From Chrysomallon squamiferum (lineage: Eukaryota; Mollusca; Gastropoda; Neomphalida; Peltospiridae), in assembly GCA_012295275.1 (NCBI GenBank), contig CM022665.1, positions 40,873,152 to 40,937,151 of the forward strand: 64,000 nucleotides of DNA, read 5' to 3'. The first letter of the stretch is position 1; every line of letters starts with the position of its first letter. Positions 11,130 to 23,884 of the stretch are shown here, one piece after another. A model generated the notes under the pieces. That model was given only the letters and a program-made list of their open reading frames with translations, was not told the origin of the DNA and searched no databases. The position numbers and the translations under genes were made by a program.

Positions 11130-11512
11130 AAAATATGATTTTTATAATAATAACCATTGTGGTGTTTAATGCACCATCATCATCATCATCATCATCACTT
11201 GTCAGTGACACTGACATCATTATTATTGTCATTGTCATCATTGCCATTGTTACTCATCTGTTACCATTATGATTATCTTAAGTGATGTCTGTATCATCAT
11301 CATTTGACATTGTCATCATCATGTCTTTGACTTTGACAAAGATAATAATAAAAATGAAGATGATGATGACATGAACATTAATGATAACAGTTGAGTAGCA
11401 GTGGCAATGATGACTATAACTAACAATGATGTCGGTGACATTAACAAATGATGATGATGATGACAAAGATGGTATATTAAACACCGTACAGGTTATTGTT
11501 ATTAAAATATAA
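11130..11512. mobile_element. Foldback / MITE-like inverted-repeat element
   Basis: The left arm (about 11134-11280) and the right arm (about 11345-11512, reverse-complemented) share a colinear order. They share TAATAACC, GGTGTTTAAT, an ACCATC/CATCATCAT tract, TGTCA-GTGACA, GACATCATT, ATCATTGCCA, GCTACTCA-type sequence and TGTTACCATTA-type sequence. The arms are about 145-165 bp and roughly three-quarters identical by eye, around a spacer of about 65 bp. There is no open frame of its own; the minus frame at 11278-11484 is a shadow. A transposase-dependent foldback element is the likeliest class, but no clean target-site duplication is seen. Confidence 0.55.
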
Positions 11513-13456
11513 TTTGCTTCACTCCCAGTCTCTTTATAATTATTTTATTCTGTAAACTCTATTCAGTTTCATATACAGTGTAATTAAACCATTTTGTTTT
11601 CTCTTCATATCCTGTGTTCTGATAATAAGCTACAGGTATTTTCTGTGACTCGTTAGCACAATGAGGTAATTACTCAGGTAATGAGTCTGACCAGCAGCAA
11701 CAGATGTATGCTGTTACCAGGTTGCTGTTTAAAAAGAACAACACAATAATAAGTCATGGAGATTTACTCTTGTTTGACCTTAGACATTATAGTGCTGTGA
11801 TTATTGTTGTTGTCTAAATTATTATTATTATTATTATTATTATTATTTTGAATTCAAGCCACCAAATTTAAATTTTGTTATTTTTATTAATCAGTTTATT
11901 TATTTTGTTTCATCTGTTTCTCGTAAAATGTGTATTTTGATAATTCACAATGTCTGTGTAACATTATGAGAAAGCTTAATAATCCACCACAAAGAATATA
12001 TATTGTAAGAAATTTAATTTAATTCAGTTTGATTTACAAAATAAAATAAAACAATAGGAAAAGAAAGGACAACAAGAAAAATAGAGAGAAAAACCCCCAG
12101 CAGAGGTAAAAATGTTTTTTCCTTGTTAATTCAAGCAATAAATAATATTTTTCTTTAAAGTCTTTTTCAGTACAAAACAGCCTTATAATTATGTACAGTG
12201 TTAAAATATTAATATTTCCATTAACATACATCACTAATATATAGATTTGTACCTTTTTTTTTCAATTTTCTTCTGCATTTCCATTTAATTTCAACTAAAA
12301 ATTAATTTCAGCACCATTTTTCAGTTATAATTTTCTCCTAATGTTTATTATTTTCTTTATTTTTGTTTCTTTAATTTATTAACTTTGACTTTCACACAGC
12401 ATTAAATAACAGATCTTTAAACAAAGACTTACTTTTTAAATATTTATGATTTATCACCTGCTTATTTCTGGCTGGGCAGTATTAAAACATTTAAAAGGAA
12501 GGGAAAAAAGAAATGTTCAAAGAAAATGGACTGTTAAAATGCTCAGCACATAATTTGATCACTTGAAAACTGAATGAAACCTATTAAATATATATTACTC
12601 AACACTTTAAGTAAGGTTTGAAAAGATTGGAGGCAATACTTCATCCATTTTCTATTTTTTTATTTATTTTTTTATTTATTTATTTATTTATTTATTTTTC
12701 TTTTAGTTCAGTAATAACATCACAAGTATTTTATACATGAAGGTAACAGCGTGTTTGTTTTTCACTTCAGTAACATTTCACACATTTTTCGTTATCTCTG
12801 GCAACACTTCAAAGTTGTTTTTCTTCAGTATAATTTTTCACCTCAATAAATATTCTCAAATCTACCGAATTTCGGATCCATCCAGGAGTTAGCAGAGTGT
12901 CAGAAAGATGTCTCCTGAATCAGACAAGTCTGTTTACACTGGCAGAGTGATCAGCCATGCTGTGCTTTTTATATCTGTATATTATTCTTCATTATTAGTA
13001 TTTAATATCTGTGCTATTTCTAACATCCTTCCGAAAATCTGGATTTTTCTGTTTTTCCTGACGATTTTCCCCAACTTTTTAGTCCGTTAAATGGAAGGTT
13101 GAATGTGTAACAATGAACTGGGCATAAAAAGATAAAAGTTTAATAAGGTTAACTAAAACCTGTGTAACAAGATTGAGTATATAACATCAAGTTTATAAAA
13201 ACTGAGTATAACATGAAACAAAACAGATGGAAGTTTTGCATGTCTTTTGTGGGTTTTTCTTTTATCATAGTTTTGGTTGGGTTTTTTTTTAATATTAGTT
13301 GTGTGTGTTTTGTTTTATTATTATTATAATTTTTTTATTATTATTAATTTTTTATTTATATATTTATTGTTATTATTACTGATATTATTTCGTTATTTAT
13401 CTGTTGTTTTTGGTTTTGTTGTCATTGTTATTATGATTATGAGGAGGAGGAGGAGG

Positions 13457-13492
<36 letters not shown>

Positions 13493-13720
13493 GTTCCTTT
13501 TTCTTTGTTTTTTTCATCTCCTTTTCATTTATACTTTTATCTTTAGAATTAAGCATGAGACTGAAGAGAAAAGATGTAGATTTTTTCCAGAGGCTATTAA
13601 AAGGAAATTGGGTCATTAATTTCAGATGTTCAAGGTCAAGACATTCATTTTTGTTTCTTTTTAGTCTTTTAATTTTTGTTTATTATTATTATTATATTTT
13701 TTTTTTTTTTTTAGAATAAA
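11513..13720. other. Unique AT-rich sequence, no confident gene
   Basis: Microsatellites: (ATT)n at 11820-11847, (ATTT)n at 12652-12700, ATT/GTT at 13318-13400 and GAG then (ATT)n at 13440-13492. A 60-codon + frame at 12908-13090 (start MSPESDKSV, then a hydrophobic stretch) has ordinary composition but no recognised family and no splice support. Confidence 0.55.
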
Positions 13721-13724
13721 TTGT

Positions 13725-13925
13725 GGCCTTAGGCATTACTGGTCACAGGATCAGTCCTTATCAGAGCTCTGACACAAATATTTCCTGCTTCAGTCAGTGA
13801 CCCTTGATTAGTTTATCAAACTGTTTGGTCTGTAATTTCCAGTCTGAGGGAAGGCACTAATAAAAGATAATTTTCTGCTACTGAAAAAAGAATAGGCCAT
13901 TTTATGGTGGGACTGACTTTTGTAT
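13725..13925 (+). mobile_element. tRNA-derived SINE copy (near full length)
   Basis: The head carries a B-box-like GGATCAGTCCTTATCAG at 13748-13764. The body follows in the expected order: TCCTGCTTCAGTCAGTGACC, TTTATCAAACTG, then AATAAAAGATAATTTTCTGC at 13859-13878, matching the AAAAGATCCCTTGCTGC region of better copies. Diverged by substitutions, so old. Confidence 0.65.
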
Positions 13926-13929
13926 GTTT

Positions 13930-16900
13930 ATATTTGCTGTTTTTGCTATACTTTATAATATAAAGCAACAGATTAAAACTGAGAATAAGTGTGTTTGATA
14001 AATAAACCCACATTTTCCTCTTAGGTTTTTTTTTTTTTTACTACATTTTGTCAGGTGTATTTTTTTCTTTCCTTATGGATTTTTTTTCTTTTCATTGCCT
14101 TTTTTTTTTTTTTTTTTTTTCTGAGCTTTTTCTCATGTTATATCTTAGAAATAATTTTGTTAGCTGATGATGGAGTTGTGTCTTAAAAGCAAAATGATGA
14201 AAAAAAAGCATGGCACATAAAACAGACTTTTAGAGAATAAATAAATCATTAAAATAAATACACACACATATGTTCACACTGATATATATATATATACAGT
14301 ATCCTGTCTTCTCAAACCATTCATACTAAATATTATATCCTACTAAGCTACTTCATACAACCCACATTCATAAAATGACAAATTAGATATAAAACTTCCC
14401 ACCAAACCTAAACCTGTTTATCCTACCATACATCCTACATGTTCTATCACACTATATAATCCTTAAACAAAAAGATGCATTTATTAAACAAAAAGATGGA
14501 TATACTTAGATGCACAAATGCATGCAAACAAGCTCATATGCACACACGCACGCACACATAAACATGCATTTGTGTATGGTACATCCAAATTTTTTATGTA
14601 AACTTTTTAAAGTATTATATAATAAAAACTGTGAATGAATGTCATGCAGATAAACACAGCTCTCATTGCAGGAAAATTGGCTTGTAAAACAGCAGTAAAA
14701 TGAGTAAACCAAATTTAATTTAAAAACAAAATAGGAAAAATCTTCAACATTTGCAAATTTATGCTGTTATTAAATAAAATGAATTTTAAGTATGATTTAG
14801 TTTGCAGATTTTAATGCATACCTTAAAATGATTTTGACAAGTAGAAAGATTTGTCTTGTGGCTTTATTTTGAATATTGTTTTCTTAATGTCAGTGAGATC
14901 TATTGGTTTTTTATTAAACAGATGACAAAGAAGAATAAATAAGAACAAAAAAGAGTGAAATTAAAAATAAAACCAAACCAAACGCAAAATAGAAATAGTA
15001 ATGGTGATAAATGAATAAATTTAATAAATAATTATAATAATTTAGAAATAAATAAAATAAAATAATAATAATAATAATAACACAATAACTGCTAAAATAA
15101 TTTTAAAAACATTTGTCTATAATACATTTTATAATACATTTATACATTACTCAATTTCGTTTAAATTACAAGGGCTTGATTTTAAACTAAATTCAATTTT
15201 GTTTGAAAGTAACAGATAAATGTTCACCAGCTTACACAGTTAAATAACAAAACAGTCACAAGGAGGAGACATTTACATAGAACTCCCCAAGGTTTTCAAT
15301 CTGACTGAATTTAGATTGGAAAATTTTTTAACAAATTTGCTTTGTTTATCAATCTCTCTAAAGCACATTGATTAATTTTCTATTATTAGCTTATGGATGT
15401 CTTCATAGAAAACTCAAAGGAATTTTCAGTTAACAGCAACATTTTTTTTATATATATGCCTTCCCGCATATTGGAAAAAGTATTTAACAAAATATTTGTG
15501 GGACATTGTCTGGAATGGGAAAGAGACTTGTGCATTTACTCAGGAGAACTGATACTGTAAAAAGTCACAAATCCTTTATAAAAAAAAAAATGTTTAGATA
15601 TATATATATATATTGTCAGACTCATATAAACTGAGGGTAGAGAGATTAAAATTTGAAATGATAGCCTAGAATGGAATAAATTTTAAAAGAGAGAGATGCA
15701 GCTGTTTAATTTTTATGTTCTGTGAGACAGCTGTTGGCATAAGCAAAATATTAGAAATATATTCTTGTATATTGTTAATGAAAACTCCAACAACAAAACA
15801 GAATCTCTGACTAAATGTTGTTGCTGCTGTTTGCTGTTGCTGTTGTTACAGACTGAGGATCCTGAAATGTGACACTTTTTTGTGAAAAGCTGAGTTTGTG
15901 ATATATTATATTTTCTGATAGATGTAGCATTCACAAACCTTATTTCATGCACACATTTATTAAAAGCATTATATAAAATACCTGAAGCATATCTGTATTA
16001 TGACTGTAATAGCATACACTTCTGAAAACCATGATTGAAATAAAGCACAAAACAATGTACTGAAAAAGAACACAATACTTCTGTTATGGCTAACTTAAAT
16101 TTATTAAAGCTGAATCAGTGACAGAGATAACTATTATTTATTAAAATTCTCATTAATGACAGTACTGTAAGAAGATCTGGCTATGTCAAACTTTGTCTTT
16201 TAGGTTAGAGTTTCTAAAGCAATGAAGTCAAATATGAAAAGAAATGTAAAAATAAAGTAGACAGTTTTCTCACGTTTCCAGGACTAATATAACTGCAAAA
16301 CAATTAAAATGGTTCTGATGACAGGAAACACCAGAAATTTAGATATTCGTGTCCATCAAAGTAATATTAAACTATTAATTAACCTAGATGAAAATGACAG
16401 GTAAAAAAAAAAAAAAATAAAGATAAAAGAGAGAGAGACATTAACAGTACTACATATTTATCCAGATTCCAGAAAAAAAAGCCTTTACAAATGATTAATT
16501 TGTATCCATAATAGAATAGTAATAAAACTGAAAAAAACAAAACATACAAAACTAGTAAATATATTAATAGTAATTATAATAGGAACTGCCAAAACGATTC
16601 CGGTAGTAGCAGTAATAATATTAAGATATTATTTTTATAACTGACAGTAACAATTGCAATGAAATAATTGTTTTCTTTTTCAGAATTGCTTAATATTTAA
16701 ATCTTCGGTTTTACTAGAAAATAGTTGTACACCATTAAATCAATTTTATTCTGTACAATTTTTCAGAATTACTTGTTTTAAAATGTAACTATTACACCTT
16801 TTAAATCCAGGAATAAATAAAACTAAGCTGTTAAATGCAAGAAAAAATAAAAAAAATAAAATAAAAAACGAACATTGCAAAGTCTTTGGTGACTTTTTGC

Positions 16901-17030
16901 ACAACCGAAATCAATTGGACTGAACTTTATAAGACTGAACATTCCATTGTTACGACAAAACCTTCTAACCTGATGGTATAATGGTCCTCATGGATATCAT
17001 GTTTTTATTAATTTATATTCAAAAATTATT
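13930..17030. other. Unique AT-rich sequence, no gene
   Basis: T tracts at 14025-14120, a G-poor stretch at 14320-14480, (CA)-rich sequence at 14530-14560, (AAT)n at 15062-15080 and (TA)n at 15598-15613. Frames of 60-80 codons (for example minus 15713-15952) show no motif, consistent splice sites or family resemblance. Confidence 0.6.
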
Positions 17031-17035
17031 AATAC

Positions 17036-17058
17036 TTATATATATATATATATATATA
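17036..17058. repeat. (AT)n microsatellite
   Basis: About 23 bases of alternating T/A. Confidence 0.9.
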
Positions 17059-17362
17059 AAATGTTAATCTGATATAATATTATTTAAAAAAAATAATAAT
17101 AATAAAAAATTCCTGGGTAAAAAAGTAAATATTCATTATGATTCTTTTACTGTTTGAATTTGTTGTTAGGGATTAAATTAATTTCTTAAGTAAATATGTC
17201 ACACTGTGGTGATATTTTGTAAGAAACTTTCATTTTAATTAATATACTGAATTTTTAAAATTATTATTAAATGAAATAAAATGAAATAAAATAGTCAGTG
17301 TGTTTATTAATGTTTTTGTCATGTGTGCCATAACTGAAAAACAAAACAAACAATTAAATATA

Positions 17363-17363
<1 letters not shown>

Positions 17364-17458
<95 letters not shown>

Positions 17459-17476
17459 GTGTGTGTGTGTGTGTGT
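17364..17476 (+). repeat. (TC)n-(TG)n compound microsatellite
   Basis: About 88 bases of TC with one interruption near 17452, passing directly into (TG)n at 17459-17476. The serine/leucine frame over it is an artefact. Confidence 0.97.
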
Positions 17477-17479
17477 AAG

Positions 17480-17885
17480 TGTGTGTGTACTCTATTTTAT
17501 AAAAAAATATTTTATATTAATATATTAATTTGTCATTCAGATATTGATGGTTGATTATAGTATATTCTTTTATTGAATAAATATTCATTTTTAAAAGATT
17601 TTTAAAAGTATATATTAACAATACATCCTGACAAGTGGAACCTGGCTAGAATTGGAAATTATTCTATTATTATTATTACTGTTTTGTGAAAGATGTAAGA
17701 TTTTTATTTTTGGAAATACGATTCTGGTTAGATATAATTGTATTAATTTAAATAATGAAAGTCCAAAAGTTAGTTATTTCCAGTATTTAATTTTAATATT
17801 TCAGAAAAAAATAATGAAAAAGGAAAGAAAGAAAGAGACAAAAACAAAGACTAATTGGGCAAATTTAATATCCTGGTAGCCAATA
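17480..17885. other. Unique AT-rich sequence, no gene
   Basis: No repeats of note beyond a short (ATT)n at 17667-17681. No coding signal. Confidence 0.55.
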
Positions 17886-17889
17886 TTAA

Positions 17890-18060
17890 CAATGTTAAAA
17901 AATACCAATTTTGTACTAGTGTGTTCATAATTAAATAGCCATAACGGGTTATTGTCAAAGGATAAGAGAAACATTAGTACATATTTCCCAGCAAATGGGA
18001 TTTTGATGTGATATTTATCTGAGAAAGCTTTAATGGGATTCATGTTTACTGCTAAAAAAA
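17890..18060 (-). mobile_element. Possible decayed SINE 3' part, minus strand
   Basis: On the minus strand AAAATCCCATTTGCTGGGAA, then TGTTTCTCTTATCCTTTGAC and AATAACCCG, follow the order of the SINE 3' body (AAGATCCCTTGCTGCTAA, then GTTTCCTCT). Similarity is weak. It would explain the 95-codon minus frame at 17801-18088, which otherwise looks like a hydrophobic protein. Confidence 0.35.
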
Positions 18061-18064
18061 ATAC

Positions 18065-18750
18065 ATAAAATAAGTATCCAACACTCAAATTTTAGACATG
18101 TTCATAATTTGCAATTCACTCCAAAGGTACTTTAACAGTTTCTGTAAGTTTTATATTATTATTATTATTATTATTATTTTATTTATTTGTTTTGACATTT
18201 TTACTTACACAGAAAACAAAAGATACAGCTATTGAAATGATACAAATCATATTGTTTGTATGATGCTTCAATATATATTTATTTTAAGCTTAAAAGTTGG
18301 CAGTGCATATTTTGTGTTAAGCACATAATTACCAAGTCAGTTCTTTCATTCATGCAATAAATCTCATATTTAACAAATTCTGATTTCAGCTTCAGAAGAA
18401 GAATACTACTGTGTAGAAGCTGACATTTAAATAGATAAACAAATAAACAAACAACAAACACATTCCGTGATAGATAAGTTTTGTCATCTTAAATTACATT
18501 TAACTGCTTGATGCATTAAGCTCAGTGTCTGCTCAAAATTACATCTTAGAAATCATTTCCAATAATTTTCATGATAACAGATAACAGCCGACAGTGAAAG
18601 TAAATTAAAACCTGGATAAGTTAATACTCACATGCTCATAATCAACATTTATGGATCAGCATTATTTTCATGGCCACAGATGGAATTGTACATCACACAA
18701 GTTAAAAACTGATCATTTTCCTTTAGTATTATGTGTAATAAAAACACCCC
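18065..18750. other. Unique AT-rich sequence, no gene
   Basis: (ATT)n at 18147-18178, otherwise non-repetitive. Nothing recognisable. Confidence 0.5.
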
Positions 18751-18757
18751 ATCACAA

Positions 18758-18895
18758 GCACACACACACACACTTATGCATGCATGCACACATGCACATA
18801 CATAATACATACATAATGTACATATACACACATATACATACATACATATATATACATACATGAACACATACATATATATATATATGTATGAATAA
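18758..18895. repeat. CA/TACA/TA compound microsatellite
   Basis: (CA)n at 18758-18774 grades into ATGCATGCA, ACATACATAC and (TA)n up to 18888. Frames on both strands here are repeat artefacts. Confidence 0.9.
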
Positions 18896-19022
18896 ATAGA
18901 AAAAGGACATATAATAAATATGTTCAATATTAATAACCAAATTTTTTTTATCTGCATAAAATCTCTTAAATTTTCTAGTCAATAAAATTAAGTTTATCTT
19001 TTTCACTTAATAATCAAAAAAG

Positions 19023-19025
<3 letters not shown>

Positions 19026-19054
<29 letters not shown>
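19026..19054. repeat. A29 homopolymer
   Basis: 29 consecutive A. No retroelement body is evident immediately 5' of it. Confidence 0.95.
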
Positions 19055-19058
<4 letters not shown>

Positions 19059-19059
19059 G

Positions 19060-19630
19060 TTCACAGACATATTCATTAACTGAATACAAGACAGTCCCAA
19101 AGGATATGCATCAGTGTTACTGGTATACAAGGTTTATTATATCAGTGAGATTTATTTCTGTATACTGATACGAATATGTGAAAGATATACACTACCTGTC
19201 TGCCTGTTACACAATCAGAGAGTTACACTTTACTGCCACAAACAATTAGACATTGATTTTATATGATGTCTGTGCTAGAAGAATACTTAAAACAGAGGTT
19301 TATCCTGTTTCAGTTATGAAATACTTGTTCAGAGTAATAATTATACTCTACTGTAATAACGTTAGTTTATTATTTCTACGTTGTTCATACGAACATGTAG
19401 GTGTAGCTATAGAGTTACACGCATACAAACACTCGTGTTTTGATATACTCATCAAACATTAATAACTACCTACCTGTTTATGCATATGCATGTATATACA
19501 TACATAGACACGTACATAGATAATATATTTGCTTATTATCTACCCTCATATGAAAACAAGGACAAAAAGATAGTAGACAAATGTATATAATCAAATTCAG
19601 ATATATATCCATCTGTCTATCCATACATAT
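19060..19630. other. Unique sequence, no gene
   Basis: Ordinary complexity to about 19470, then a CATATGCATGTATATACATA-type stretch. A 69-codon + frame at 19253-19462 has no recognisable motif. Confidence 0.45.
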
Positions 19631-19639
19631 GTGTGTGTA

Positions 19640-19728
19640 TGTCTGTTTTATATATATATATATATAAAATCACACAGACACACAAGTATACACAGAAACT
19701 CACACAAATACATACACATACAAACTCA

Positions 19729-19768
<40 letters not shown>
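19640..19768. repeat. (TA)n and (CA)n microsatellites
   Basis: (TA)n at 19650-19667, imperfect CACA-rich sequence, then perfect (CA)n at 19730-19768. Confidence 0.95.
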
Positions 19769-19769
<1 letters not shown>

Positions 19770-19770
<1 letters not shown>

Positions 19771-20190
19771 TACAGTAGACACCCATCAGAAAAACACATA
19801 CTGTGATATACAAAACTTATATTGGTCACATGAAGCCAGTCAATGATTGACTTGGGTGGGGAACATTTCTCTGATATTGATTGTCTACTAACTGCCTGTT
19901 GTGCTGGCGCTATCCAATCCTACAAGTTCTATTAGCACTAAGTCTAGGTAAATGAGTGACAGTTTTGCTTAGGCCTATGTATGTGGCAAGCGAGAGAGGA
20001 GTTGTCTTATATTAAGTATTGTGCTACCACAGTTTGGTATCACTTGTGTTCATTAGGAGATAAACACTGCCAGTCAAACGATGTTAGCCAGGCTGAGAGT
20101 GGTGAAATATGTACTGCATTCATAGCTATTAGTCGACCATTTGTGTGTTTGGTTCTCTTCACATTGCTGTGTGATCATTTTCAATACTAT
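19770..20190. other. Unique, higher-complexity block
   Basis: GC content is above the local average and complexity is normal. A 76-codon + frame at 19981-20211 starts MWQAREELSY and has several cysteines, but I recognise no family and no splice sites frame it. A 7-bp inverted repeat, AGTCAAT-G-ATTGACT, lies near 19838. Confidence 0.35.
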
Positions 20191-20194
20191 CTGA

Positions 20195-20715
20195 TATTAA
20201 AATATTTCTAAGGAACGTTTTTTTTTTCAAATGTTTTTTTTCCCCACACAAAGTTTGGACTAGTAAGTTACGATTTTGAAGATAACCTGAAATCAAAATA
20301 TTTCACAAAGTTTGGACTATTGAATTATAATTTTGGACTATTCAAAGTGTTTCTAAGGAACATTTTTTCATAAAGTTTGGACTACTGAATTATAATTTTG
20401 AAGACTCTCTGAAGTTAAAATATTTCTGAGGAACTGGTTTTCAAGAAGTTTGCACTACCAAATTTTTACTTTGAAGAGTCATCTTTTTTTTTTAACTGCA
20501 AAGCTCTTTTTAACAGTGATGATTTTGCTTAATATCTTACAGTGAAATATTTCTGACTAAATCTGGACTACCAGATAATAATTTTGAAGAATACCTCACT
20601 TTGACATTTATGTGGAACTTCATTTCAGAAATTTACACGTGAATAATAATCTTGTAAAATACCTCATTTTAAAATATTTCTTTGGAACTGTCTTTGACAA
20701 GTTTTGTCACCTTCA
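20195..20715 (+). repeat. Degenerate tandem repeat, unit about 90-95 bp
   Basis: The order AATATTTCTAAGGAAC, then CAAAGTTTGGACTA, then GAATTATAATTTTGAAGA recurs about five times (near 20195, 20300, 20350, 20425 and 20550). Later units are more diverged. Confidence 0.75.
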
Positions 20716-21034
20716 AAAGAATTGCTCTAGGTTGGAATTTTGAATTCTATTCATTTTGATTACTTTTAGATCTTTTGTTTTTATTTTACTTTAAAATGAA
20801 ATAAAGATCTTACAAAAAAAATAAAAAAAAACAACCATTTTCTTTTTGGAAGTGGTCAGTCAAGAAAGAATTCCCTGTTCAGAATAAGTGAACAACTTTA
20901 GTATATTTCTAATTAAAGAAAAGAAAGTTCACATTAAAGACCACAACTGTGCCTTCATTAAAGTGTTAGAAAGAAACACAAATCAGAATAAGAAAAGAAA
21001 ATCTTGAGTAAAGTGTCTGTCTGCATTTCCTCAG

Positions 21035-21114
21035 TCATGTGAATGACATTTCATGTGCCTTGTATCATCACGGAAACATTCTGACCACATTGGTTTGAGC
21101 TTGGAATAATACCG
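21035..21114 (+). other. Candidate non-coding exon
   Basis: An 80-base segment is preceded by TCTGCATTTCCTCAG, a good 3' splice site, and followed by GTGAGT, a good 5' splice site. All three frames contain a stop, so if real it would be an untranslated or lncRNA exon. There is no independent support. Confidence 0.2.
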
Positions 21115-21345
21115 GTGAGTCTGGAATTTTAATTATTTCTTCTATGTCTAGAAATTCAATAAATACTGCTATCTGTAGAATTTTCTATAAAAAATAAATA
21201 AAAGAGCTACGTTTCGAATTTTCAATGAATGATACTCGTACGTCTAGAATCTTCAATACGTGGTGATGTGTTACATCTAGAATTTTAAACAAATGCTATG
21301 GCATGACTAGTATTTTCAGTAAATGATACTGGTTTGATATGCTGC
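21115..21345 (+). repeat. Degenerate minisatellite, unit about 30 bp
   Basis: Units of the type GTCTAGAATTTTCAATAAAT plus about ten bases (ending GATACT) recur about seven times, often separated by GTAC or TAT. Confidence 0.65.
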
Positions 21346-21349
21346 AGTA

Positions 21350-21960
21350 AGACATTGATAAATATGATGATCATGGTAACAGTGACAGTTACTCATGTTT
21401 TGACTTGACACTTACAACAGTTTTTTTCTGCTACGATGTTTTAAATGACCAAACTTAATGCCACTGAAAGACCGTATTTTGTCGTCAATAATCTCTTATG
21501 TGATAACAGAGAATGTCTTTTTTTTTTCACTTGTCACACTTAATGAATTTTATATCTGACAAACATGCACACACGTAAATACACTCACACATGTTTTTGT
21601 GTGTGTTTTTGTTTTTTTAGTTTGACCACAGTAAACAACTTTTTTCATTTGACTAATTTGCTTTTTTACTTAACCACATACAATGACCTTTTTCCACTTG
21701 ACAACAAAGAATGGCTTTTTTAAACTTGACCACAAAAATACAAATACCATAAAGGATCTATAACTCTACAGAGATTGCAAAATGAAAAGGATTTATTTTC
21801 CTATACACCATTGAAGGATTTTAGTTGTTCCTCTACATCAGTGAACGATTTTAGCTTTTCCCATAAATTAGTGATGGTTTTTAATTTCTTTTATGCGTTA
21901 CTGACAGATTTTAACTCTTCTTGGAGTTGAGAAAGTTTTGTTTTAAATGGATTTCTCTTA
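21350..21960. other. Unique AT-rich sequence with weak tandem structure
   Basis: Phrases such as TTTTTAACTTGACCACA (21600-21730) and GTGAACGATTTTAGCTTTTC (21790-21915) each recur two to four times with heavy divergence. No gene. Confidence 0.4.
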
Positions 21961-22145
21961 CACTTCCCATTTCTTTTTTTCATTATTTTCTTTGTATTTC
22001 TCTTTTTTTTTTCTTCTTTTTTCTTTTTTCTCATTCTTTCTCTTTTTTCTTTTCTTTTTCTTTCTTTTCATTTTTTTTTTTTTTTTTTTCATTTTTTTTT
22101 TTTTTTCTTTCATTTTATTCTTCTTCTTTTATTTGTTTTTTCTGA
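21960..22145 (+). repeat. T-rich polypyrimidine tract
   Basis: About 180 bases of nearly pure T and C with T12-T20 runs. The phenylalanine-rich frames here are artefacts. Confidence 0.95.
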
Positions 22146-22149
22146 AGTA

Positions 22150-23430
22150 ATCTATTTTAAAAGCCAGACTCAGTTTTTAAATGCTTTGTTGACAATGTCC
22201 AGTGAAACTGAAACAAAACAGTTTTCTTTATATTGTCTCTTTCTTTAGCTAATACTTGTTTTATTAATATTACATGTCTTTTATACAGACTTTCTTTTGT
22301 CTGAGCTGGATGTATTGTTATTTCTTTGTTTTATTTTAAAAAGGGAAACTTTTTTTTTAAATAAAGAGAAAAGAAACTGAAAAAACAAATGAAAAAACAA
22401 ATAAATAAGAAAATACAGAAAAAGGATAAATAATGAAAAGTGAAAGAAAATAAATTAAAAAATTATGTTAAATATTTAAAGTATTTAAAAAATCAATCTT
22501 GAGTTATATTATTTGTTTCTAGATAATACTGATTTGTTTTGTGTTGCTTTTAGAAATATAAGTATTGAAAAAGTGTTTTTTTTTTTTTTTTTTTTTTTTT
22601 TTTGGTTATTTTATTGTTATTCTTAGGATTTACTATGGATTACTAAACATTATTCTTAAAAAAAATTATTTAAAAGATTTTTTTTTATTATTATTTAGTG
22701 ATCTGCTCATCAAACTTTCTTAAAAAAAAAAAAACATTATGTATTTATTTATTATTTCATTATTATTAATATTTTTTTATTTTGCAATTAAGTTTATTAA
22801 TATAAAAATATTTTACAACAATTAGCCATTGATATCTGCTGACACTTAATGATATTAAAATTTATATCAGAAAGAACATGACAAATGTTATTGCACTTAT
22901 TTATTTATTCATTTCAATTATTATTTTTTGATTTAGTATTGCAATCTTTGTAAACATCATAACCACAATGAGGGATTATTATATTTAGATTCTTTAATGG
23001 AATATATTAGCTTTAACAGCTAGGAACTGCTATTGGAAAATGTATCGTTCCTCTATTTTTCTTTCTCTCTCTTGTTACATTGTTGTTGTTGTTGTTGTCT
23101 GATTATGTTTTATATCTGCTGGTTTCCTGTTAATATCAGAAAGATTACAGACCATGGTATGGAAACCTGTCATTTATCTTCAGTTTCTGTTTTCCATCTG
23201 ATGTGTTAAGAACAATCATCCACATGCTGCTGTGTGTTGTTCAGTGTAAATCTCTACAGAGTAAAAGTTAGTCTTGCTGAAACGTGGCAAATTGAGTTTT
23301 TTCTTTCTTCTGTTACACACTACACCACACACATGGTGCGCTGTACACTGCTGTGTGTACTTGTTAAATGATAAAAGATTAAACAGAATCTAGATCTGCC
23401 AAATGTACTTTTGAAATGAAAAACGAATAA
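22150..23430. other. AT-rich unique sequence with T28
   Basis: T28 at 22576-22603 and a short (GTT)n at 23082-23098. 23160-23400 has better complexity, but no coding signal was found on either strand. Confidence 0.6.
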
Positions 23431-23431
23431 G

Positions 23432-23457
23432 AAAAAAAAAAAAAAAAAAAAAAAAAA
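23432..23457. repeat. A26 homopolymer
   Basis: 26 consecutive A followed by GG and a further A9. Confidence 0.95.
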
Positions 23458-23534
23458 GGAAAAAAAAAAGACTAAATCAAATTAAAAAATAGAATCTGTT
23501 GCGGTTCTGAAGCTAAATAATGGAAGAGAGTCTG

Positions 23535-23880
23535 TATTAAGAGTGTTGGTTTGCAGGTTCAGATTTCATGTTGGGCTTATTTCCAATTCCAACCAGTTAA
23601 CTCACAGTTAGAATATTACTCTCATATAACATTATGTGTATCAGAAAATAGGTATCACAGATTCTTTTTTACTTTGTTTACCTCAGATGAATTTATGGAT
23701 TTAGAGTTGTTGATCACTTTCTTCAAGACTGTCCACCATGTTATTTCCCTTTCTAACCAGCTACTCTGACAGGACCAACATGTATATTTTTTCACTCCAA
23801 GTCTAATAGATGTCAAATATGAAAGATCCTCACTGCTAATTCCTTCATCTCATGTAAATTCATGATTACTACAAATAAAT
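23535..23880 (+). mobile_element. Possible decayed SINE copies
   Basis: GTTCAGATTTCATGTTGGGC, then TTATTTCCAATTCCAACCAG, resembles the B box and the first body segment. Near 23815, AAATATGAAAGATCCTCACT with GCTAATT resembles the AAAAGATCCCTTGCTGCTAA segment. The spacing is too long for one copy, so this may be two overlapping remnants. Confidence 0.35.
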
Positions 23881-23884
23881 ACAT

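Noticed and set aside
17801-18088. 95-codon minus frame resembling a membrane protein
   Set aside because: Part of it aligns in order with the SINE 3' body, and the end is an F-rich low-complexity stretch.
18649-19006. Overlapping Y/I/C-rich frames on both strands
   Set aside because: They are translations of CA/TA compound microsatellites.
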